Part shown: piece after piece, positions 7,273-11,864 of the stretch | Position numbering within the stretch: position 1 is the stretch's first letter | How the letters are laid out: every line of letters starts with the position of its first letter | Source: Candidatus Glassiibacteriota bacterium | GTDB lineage: Bacteria > Gemmatimonadota > Glassbacteria > GWA2-58-10 | Direction: 5' to 3' | Length of the DNA: 11,864 bases | NCBI GenBank assembly: GCA_016934095.1 | Contig: JAFGTO010000168.1 | Coordinates: forward strand, 1 to 11,864 | The notes under the pieces: generated by a model | Told to the model about the DNA's origin: nothing | What the model saw: the letters and a program-made list of their open reading frames with translations, nothing else | Database searches by the model: none | Position numbers and translations under genes: made by a program

Positions 7273-7393
7273 AAATCCCCCTTGTTTTCCCCCTTTGCCA
7301 AAGGGGGAGCTTTCTTTTCCTGTCCAATCGCCTAAAGCTTTGCAAGGCAATCTTTTACTCCCCCCTTTGCGAAAGGGGGGCGGGGGGGGATTT
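7273..7393. repeat. REPIN/MITE-like element with inverted ends and two hairpins
   Basis: The element starts with AAATCCCCC (7273-7281) and ends with GGGGGATTT (7385-7393), giving perfect 9-base inverted ends. Just inside each end lies a strong hairpin: CCCCCTTTG-C-CAAAGGGGG (7289-7307) and CCCCCCTTT-GCG-AAAGGGGGG (7360-7380). The middle of about 50 bases is plain AT-rich sequence. Paired palindromes of the type CCCCCTTTG/CAAAGGGGG facing each other are characteristic of dispersed, non-coding intergenic repeats. It encodes nothing and lies about 100 bases upstream of the transporter operon. It could affect the operon's transcript as a terminator or stability structure. Whether it is repeated elsewhere in this genome cannot be seen from one copy. 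Confidence 0.7.
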
Positions 7394-7687
7394 AATAGAA
7401 CAAGCTGAAGTCAGAGTATTAATCCTCAATGAATGATAGAAAATGTGTATAACCGGAAATTTCCGGAAACTCCAGAACAAAGTAGCTTCTTTTGACGCTT
7501 TTGACAATTTTTTTCAGGGATACCTGCCCGTGGATAGGAGACTTCACTGTATTTCTGCGGCGGAAGGAGCAGGCGGGCGTACAAAGGTGCCGCGCCCACA
7601 GGGCGGGACACGGCAGGGCGGCCCGGCCGCCAGCGGAATTCCAGCCCGGAGACTCACGGTATCCGGGCATTCCGGGAGCGGGGCTTA
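7394..7687. other. Gene-free stretch between the DUF4249 gene and the repeat element
   Basis: I see no credible gene here. A - strand frame of 83 codons (7419-7670) has no ribosome binding site and no protein-like pattern. The half nearest the DUF4249 gene is very GC-rich and holds two compact hairpins, CGCCC-ACA-GGGCG (7593-7605) and GGCGGC-CCG-GCCGCC (7617-7631). These lie downstream of that gene's stop and might end or protect its transcript, although no T-run follows. The other half is AT-rich and holds a perfect palindrome (7453-7466). It is the likeliest place for the transporter operon promoter, read leftwards. A - strand TATCAT at 7432-7437 could be a -10 box, but no fitting -35 box was found. 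Confidence 0.5.
7453..7466. promoter_or_regulatory. Perfect 14-base palindrome, candidate operator
   Basis: CCGGAAATTTCCGG is a perfect palindrome in the AT-rich region upstream of the transporter operon, about 280 bases from its start codon. Just on the transporter side there is TATCAT (- strand, 7432-7437), a possible -10 box, which would place the palindrome across the -35 region, where repressors often bind. The bound regulator is unknown and no regulator gene lies in the window. Confidence 0.35.
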
Positions 7688-8569
7688 TTACTGCTCGACA
7701 TTGAAATATAGATCTACGCTGTTTACCGCGGTGAATACTCCCAGGCCGTTATCGATGTTGGTCAGCGGCTCGTTGAGGTCGCGGGTGTCCTGGTTTCTGG
7801 TCAAGTACATGTCCACGTATTCCTGGCCGAAGCGGTAAATCCTGATCCGGTGCCTGCCGTAGTGGGTGATATTCGACCAGCCGATCGGGAAATGGTCGCC
7901 GGTAATGGAGGGGGAGAAATATTCTCCCGGACGGATCAGCGGGCAATCGGGGTCGATCTTCGGGGGATTGATCTCCAGGGTGGACATGGTCATGTAATAC
8001 ATCGAGCGGCCGTCATCCTGCCAGCTCACCGTAACCGCCACTGCGGTATCCTCGGCGAAAAGGCCTCCGGAGCTGTATTGACCTGGGATGTGGTAATTGC
8101 CGGCCGAAACGCGCAAGACGCCCGGATTGACCGCCACACCGACCGGCGGCGGCGGCACGGTGGTCTCGGCGGTCGCCACTTTGTCGAAGTAGAAGACTTC
8201 GAGCCTGAAAACATCGCCTGTCTCCACGCTCAACTCGGCATCGGGGCAATCTCCCCCAGGGCAGTCCCCCTCGGTCAGGATGCGCTCGGAGAAAGAATAA
8301 TAGCCCTGCTTTCCGAATACCGGCTCCAGCAGATAACAGATCCCGTTCTTGATGAGCTGCACCTGCGCATCGTTGATGGGCGGAGACAGCGTGTCCCGGC
8401 TGCCCAGGCCCAGGGTGGAAGTCAGCCGGATGTCGGAGACCTGCCGGCCGGCGTGCAGGTATCCCTGGACCACCACTAACTGGTTTCCCGGCGCGAAAGC
8501 CGTCTCACCGGTACAGCCGGTCAATGCTGCCAGGCAGGGAAGTAAGATCCAGAAATATACGCGTCTCAT
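7688..8569 (-). CDS. DUF4249-type lipoprotein, partner of the TonB-dependent receptor
   Basis: This 293-residue protein starts at the ATG at 8569, preceded by GAGG five bases upstream. The frame is open further (to 8635), but that part overlaps the receptor gene and hides the signal peptide. The N-terminus is a lipoprotein signal (RRVYFWILLPCLAALTGC) with lipobox Cys19. The mature protein opens with VVVQGYLHAG, then VSDIRLTSTLGLG, INDAQVQLI, a short YYSFSER segment and FRLEVFYFDKVATAETTVP. This order is characteristic of DUF4249 proteins, beta-rich lipoproteins of unknown function usually encoded right after a TonB-dependent receptor in Bacteroidota. Here the gene follows the receptor stop by 10 bases, so they are almost certainly co-transcribed. 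It would sit at the outer membrane and perhaps help bind the ligand, by analogy with SusD-like partners. There is a cysteine cluster (GDCPGGDCPDAE) in the middle. The DUF assignment is by recognised pattern and context, not by search. Confidence 0.75.
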   Translation of the reverse strand: MRRVYFWILLPCLAALTGCTGETAFAPGNQLVVVQGYLHAGRQVSDIRLTSTLGLGSRDTLSPPINDAQVQLIKNGICYLLEPVFGKQGYYSFSERILTEGDCPGGDCPDAELSVETGDVFRLEVFYFDKVATAETTVPPPPVGVAVNPGVLRVSAGNYHIPGQYSSGGLFAEDTAVAVTVSWQDDGRSMYYMTMSTLEINPPKIDPDCPLIRPGEYFSPSITGDHFPIGWSNITHYGRHRIRIYRFGQEYVDMYLTRNQDTRDLNEPLTNIDNGLGVFTAVNSVDLYFNVEQ

Positions 8570-8579
8570 ATTCGCCTCG

Positions 8580-11141
8580 TCACTTGGAATAAACCTGGAA
8601 ATAAACGGTCGGGGTAAAGCTGAGCATCTTGACATCGGTCACGGCGACAGGCACCGTTTCGAGGTTGAACTGACGGTACCAGATGTTCTTGTTGTTGTAA
8701 AGGTTGAAAATCGAGAACCCCAGGACATAGCTGGTGGACTTGGTCTCGAAACTGCGCGAGATACTCAGGTCGAGACGGTGGTACTCGGGGAGGCGGTAGC
8801 TGTTCATGTCGCTGATGTGAATGTAGCTCCGGCTGGTACCGTCCTTGAATTCGAGATAGTACTGGCTCTCAGGCACGGTGTAGGCTTTTCCGGAAGCGTA
8901 GACCCAGGTCGAGGAAAACTCCCAGTTCCCCAGCGACACCTTGCCGACGATGTTCAGCTCGTGAGTCCTGTCGTGCGGGGCCGGGTACGGCCTCCCGTTG
9001 TTGAGCTGGGGGAATTCATAGCGGACTTTGCCGAGGCTGTAGCCTATCCATCCGGTCAGCCTGCCGGTTTTTTTCTGGGCGAGGATGTCGACACCCCTGG
9101 CGAACCCGGTCCCCTGGAAAAAACCGGTCCCCTGCAGCAGCTCCAGGTTCGGGTTCACCTCGCTCATGCCCACCCCGTAGCTGGCCCTGCGGGAATATTC
9201 CACTATTTTATCCAGGTCTTTGTAATAGGCTTCCAGGTCAAGCAGAAAATCGTCGTTCTCATAGCTCGTACCCACTATCCAGTGCTCGGCGAAACTCGGC
9301 TCGAGGTCGTCATCGGCCAGGATCCAGAAGTCCCGGCTGCCCTCGAGCACGTTTTCATTGGTTATCCGGTTGACAAACTGGTAGTAGCGTCCCCAGGCGC
9401 CTTTCAGCCTGACATTTCCGGTCAGCGCATAGACCACCGATGCCCGTGGCTCCTGATAAACCGAGGCGGTCTGGTCATAATAGGTTCCGCGTATCCCGGC
9501 GGTCAGCTCGAGGTCCGGGGTCAGCTTCCAGAGGTCCTGCAGGTAGAAGTTACCCTGCATCGCTTCGGTCTGGCGCCACAACAGCCTGGTGGTATCGTTA
9601 AGGGTGGCGTAATAGTGAACGTTGTACCCTGAAACTCCCAGGCCGAGTTTGAGGTCGTGCGAGTTGCTCAGGTGCCACTCGTTGTCCAGGTGAACGCTCA
9701 AATCCCGCAGCTCGTTATCTTCCCTGGAGGTGGTGGCGGTCCCGCGGAACCAGTTGAGGCTGTCCAGCACGGAGTTCGAGGTAAAGGCGCGGTTCATATC
9801 GTATTTGCTGAAATACGTGGAATGGGATACCAGCAGATGGGAATAGAGGCGCTCGCTCATCTTACGGGACCATTTTCCGCTGAGACCGGAGTTGCCCCAG
9901 CGGGTCAGCTGCTCGGTATTAAGCGAAGCGTCCGGGTCTTCAAACAGCCGGTCGGAGCTGACGTAGCCAAAAGTCTGCCCGGTCAGGCTCTGGGCCTGGG
10001 CCAGGTTATCGCGACCGCTGTAGATGCTCAGGGTGAAGATGTCCTGGGGGGTCGGGGTAAAAGTAACCTTACTGTTGAGGTCGAAGAAATAGAAGTCGGG
10101 GTTTTCCGTTCCCTGGGAGATATCGGCAGCTCCCGGGGCGTCCGGCCCGCCTGCGCCGGCCACCCTGGTGCGGCCCTCCCCGGAGATGAAGTCGAACAGC
10201 TTGTTATACAGGGAGCTCTGGACAACGTCCGTGTAGGAGCGCCGGGCGGAAAGCAGGAAAGTGAGATTGTCCATGAGAGGGACCTCGACCACGCCGTGCC
10301 CGCTCAGCAGGTTCATCCCTGCGCCGTACCTCAGTTTATTGACATCCCCGGTCTTGCCGGTCAGGTTGACCACGCTGGAGGTCCTGCCGCCGAACTCCGC
10401 CGGGAACCCGCCCTTGTAAACCCTGATATCCTTGATTGCATCGGCATTGAAAGCACTGAAGAGGCCGAAAAAATGGTCCACGTGGTAGATCGTCATACCG
10501 TCGAACAGGACCAGGTTCTGGTCGGGCGTCCCCCCGCGGACATACAGCCCGGAAGAACCGTCGCTCACCCCGCTGATCCCGGGCAGGAGCTGGAGCGAGC
10601 GGAAGACATCCACCTCTCCGACAGTCGGCAGGGTGATAAGCTCCGGGGGTGAGAGCGCCAGCTCGCCGACCTTGCCGGTTGCATCCAGCATCTGCACCTT
10701 CTCTTCCACCGTAATACCGTCTATTTCAACCACCACCCGCTCCATTTTGACCTCGAGCGGCTTGCCGGCGGACCGGGTATTGTCGACAACTATCTCCCGG
10801 GTGGCATAGCCTACGTACCTGACCTGCAGAGTACAGACCACGGCCGGGGCGCCGACAACCACGAAATATCCGTTGGCGTTGGTGGCGGCCCCGTATTTCG
10901 TGTCTTTGACCAGCACGTTGGCAAAGGGAAGGGCCTCATTGGTTTCCGCATCGCGGATATATCCCGCAATGTTATTCCCCGGCAGACTCGCCGGCCTCCC
11001 GGCGCCGGCCGCCTGTGCGTAAGTGAAAGCCGTCCCGAACAAAAAAGACAGGGTGCTTAGGATGCCGAGAGTTTTTCGCATGCATCCTGAGCAGGGGGGG
11101 CCTGCCGGGCTTTTTCTTTTTGCAGACACTGAATTTTCCAT
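8580..11141 (-). CDS. TonB-dependent receptor with carboxypeptidase-regulatory-like N-domain
   Basis: This 853-residue outer-membrane receptor imports a ligand powered by TonB-ExbBD. From the N-terminus there is a signal peptide with hydrophobic core at about residues 24-41, cut probably after YAQA (44). A carboxypeptidase-regulatory-like Ig-fold domain follows at about 56-120 (IAGYIRDAETNEALPFANV ... YVGYATREI). The plug is at about 165-275, with VFRSLQLLPGI, GLYVRGGTPDQNLVLFDG and YKGGFPAEFGGR. A 22-stranded barrel fills the rest, rich in alternating aromatic strands, and ends in YFQVYSK. AAGGAG five bases before the ATG at 11141 supports the long start, which puts 20 unusual residues with two cysteines ahead of the hydrophobic region. 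An ATG at 11081 would give a conventional signal peptide. It lies 74 bases after the FGE-fold gene and is followed by the DUF4249 gene. The ligand is not readable; iron chelates, peptides and glycans are all possible. Confidence 0.92.
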   Translation of the reverse strand: MENSVSAKRKSPAGPPCSGCMRKTLGILSTLSFLFGTAFTYAQAAGAGRPASLPGNNIAGYIRDAETNEALPFANVLVKDTKYGAATNANGYFVVVGAPAVVCTLQVRYVGYATREIVVDNTRSAGKPLEVKMERVVVEIDGITVEEKVQMLDATGKVGELALSPPELITLPTVGEVDVFRSLQLLPGISGVSDGSSGLYVRGGTPDQNLVLFDGMTIYHVDHFFGLFSAFNADAIKDIRVYKGGFPAEFGGRTSSVVNLTGKTGDVNKLRYGAGMNLLSGHGVVEVPLMDNLTFLLSARRSYTDVVQSSLYNKLFDFISGEGRTRVAGAGGPDAPGAADISQGTENPDFYFFDLNSKVTFTPTPQDIFTLSIYSGRDNLAQAQSLTGQTFGYVSSDRLFEDPDASLNTEQLTRWGNSGLSGKWSRKMSERLYSHLLVSHSTYFSKYDMNRAFTSNSVLDSLNWFRGTATTSREDNELRDLSVHLDNEWHLSNSHDLKLGLGVSGYNVHYYATLNDTTRLLWRQTEAMQGNFYLQDLWKLTPDLELTAGIRGTYYDQTASVYQEPRASVVYALTGNVRLKGAWGRYYQFVNRITNENVLEGSRDFWILADDDLEPSFAEHWIVGTSYENDDFLLDLEAYYKDLDKIVEYSRRASYGVGMSEVNPNLELLQGTGFFQGTGFARGVDILAQKKTGRLTGWIGYSLGKVRYEFPQLNNGRPYPAPHDRTHELNIVGKVSLGNWEFSSTWVYASGKAYTVPESQYYLEFKDGTSRSYIHISDMNSYRLPEYHRLDLSISRSFETKSTSYVLGFSIFNLYNNKNIWYRQFNLETVPVAVTDVKMLSFTPTVYFQVYSK

Positions 11142-11215
11142 GTATGCTCCTTGACCGATGTTATTTCAGGCCGGGTCTATCCTGCACTGCCGCACTTCAT
11201 TGTCGCGCGTAAGTT

Positions 11216-11864
11216 TCAGCGGTGGACCACCCTGAAGCCCACGTTACTGAAGCCCTTGAAAGGGTACGTGCTCATGCGGAAGGCGGAGCGGCAGCTATCC
11301 GGTCCGCTGAACCAACTGCCCCCGCGGATTGTCCGGTACCTGCCCGCAGCGGGGCCTTGGGGGTTGTCTTCACTGCTGCAATGGTATATCGCGTAATAGT
11401 CGGCGCACCATTCAAAAACATTGCCGTGCATGTCGTACAGACCCCAGGCGTTGGGTTCCTTCATACCCACCGGATGGGTGGTGCTCTCACTGTTGCTCAG
11501 GCACCAGGCCATAGTCTTCATGGAAACCGTATCCGAGCCGATATAGTATTCGCTAGCGGTACCCGCACGGCAGGCGTATTCCCATTCCGCCTCTGTGGGC
11601 AGGCGATATCCGCTCCTGGCGAAATCGCACTCCAGGGTGTTCAGGTTGTAGCAGGTATCCAGGCTGGTCATCAGGCTCAGCTTATTGCAGAAAGTGGCCG
11701 CATTGATCCAGGTCACCCGCTCCACCGGAAGGTTGGGGGAGCCTGAAAACAGGGAGGGATTGAAACCCATTACCGCCTTGAACTGTTCCTGGGTAATTTC
11801 CGTGGTGCTTATCTTGAAAGCGTCCAGGCTGACCGCATGCACCGGCCTTTCATAGTTCCACTCC
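11216..11864 (-). CDS. SUMF1/FGE-sulfatase-fold protein, 5' end outside the window
   Basis: The frame is open to the window edge; before the GTG at 11842 it reads EWNYERP, continuing into the usual PVHAV-LDAF-IS-TEIT-EQF block, so the gene starts beyond the window. About 215 residues are visible. They hold the family motifs PVERVTWINAATFCNKLS, GYRLPTEAEWEYACRAGT, GLYDMHGNVFEWCADYY, YRTIRGGSWFSG and SNVGFRVVHR. True formylglycine-generating enzymes oxidise a sulfatase cysteine and need two cysteines in the block after GGS. Here the second is kept (RGGSWFSGPDSC), but the first position is Ser. It is therefore probably not a sulfatase activator; many bacterial relatives use this fold for other oxidations or for binding. 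The neighbouring receptor genes, 74 bases downstream on the same strand, may be co-transcribed. No sulfatase gene is in the window. Confidence 0.88.
   Translation of the reverse strand, partial: EWNYERPVHAVSLDAFKISTTEITQEQFKAVMGFNPSLFSGSPNLPVERVTWINAATFCNKLSLMTSLDTCYNLNTLECDFARSGYRLPTEAEWEYACRAGTASEYYIGSDTVSMKTMAWCLSNSESTTHPVGMKEPNAWGLYDMHGNVFEWCADYYAIYHCSSEDNPQGPAAGRYRTIRGGSWFSGPDSCRSAFRMSTYPFKGFSNVGFRVVHR

Noticed and set aside
6000..7436. 478-codon + strand frame opposite the ABC ATPase gene
   Set aside because: The ATPase gene on the - strand has all ABC motifs; the opposite frame gives a compositionally odd protein and runs through the repeat element.
7489..7506. Direct repeat CTTTTGAC-G-CTTTTGAC with TTGACA on the + strand
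   Set aside because: It looks like a -35 box, but there is no matching -10 box and no + strand gene downstream; two short copies do not make a repeat array.
7419..7670. 83-codon - strand frame between the DUF4249 gene and the repeat
   Set aside because: No ribosome binding site, no family pattern, and it crosses GC hairpins and the palindrome; more likely regulatory sequence.
8349..9632. 427-codon + strand frame opposite the TonB receptor and DUF4249 genes
   Set aside because: Val/Pro-rich antisense shadow without recognisable domains or a ribosome binding site; the receptor assignment on the - strand is firm.
1..11864. CRISPR array, transposase, phage or defence system
   Set aside because: No regularly spaced repeats, no integrase, transposase or phage-type proteins and no recognisable defence domains were found on either strand.

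Overview
This is a GC-rich bacterial window of about 60% G+C by eye. It looks like a member of the FCB (Fibrobacterota–Chlorobiota–Bacteroidota) superphylum outside the classic AT-rich Bacteroidota. Three things point that way: a SusC-like TonB-dependent receptor with an N-terminal carboxypeptidase-regulatory-like domain, a DUF4249-type lipoprotein directly downstream of it, and a Tat-exported GH109-type protein. The phylum is an inference. There is no rRNA, intact tRNA or other marker gene here to settle it.

Left part, + strand (1-3508). A structured leader of about 377 bases carries a terminator-like hairpin and a short tRNA-like fold. It precedes a Tat-lipoprotein oxidoreductase-fold protein that I read as a GH109-type alpha-N-acetylgalactosaminidase. 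After a T-rich gap with a good sigma-70-like promoter comes an unrecognised two-helix membrane protein that is clearly less GC-rich than its neighbours. A class I SAM-dependent methyltransferase of the trans-aconitate methyltransferase-like type follows. Between its stop codon and the converging transporter lies a scrap of about 80 bases that reads like the C-terminal end of a subtilisin-family protease.

Middle part, - strand (3595-7172). This is a complete CUT2 (ribose/xylose-type) sugar ABC importer in the transcribed order tandem ATPase, permease, periplasmic binding lipoprotein. No kinase, isomerase or regulator accompanies it, so the substrate is open. Upstream of it lie a 121-base element with inverted ends and two C/G-rich hairpins (REPIN/MITE-like), a perfect 14-base palindrome, and a GC-hairpin-rich stretch with no credible gene.

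Right part, - strand (7688-11864). A partial formylglycine-generating-enzyme-fold (SUMF1/FGE-sulfatase) protein runs off the window. It is followed by the TonB-dependent receptor and the DUF4249 lipoprotein, the last two only 10 bases apart. The receptor and lipoprotein probably form one outer-membrane uptake unit. If the CUT2 importer acts on the same or a related ligand, the window would hold both outer- and inner-membrane uptake steps, but that link is inference from proximity only. I found no CRISPR array, transposase, phage or defence genes.
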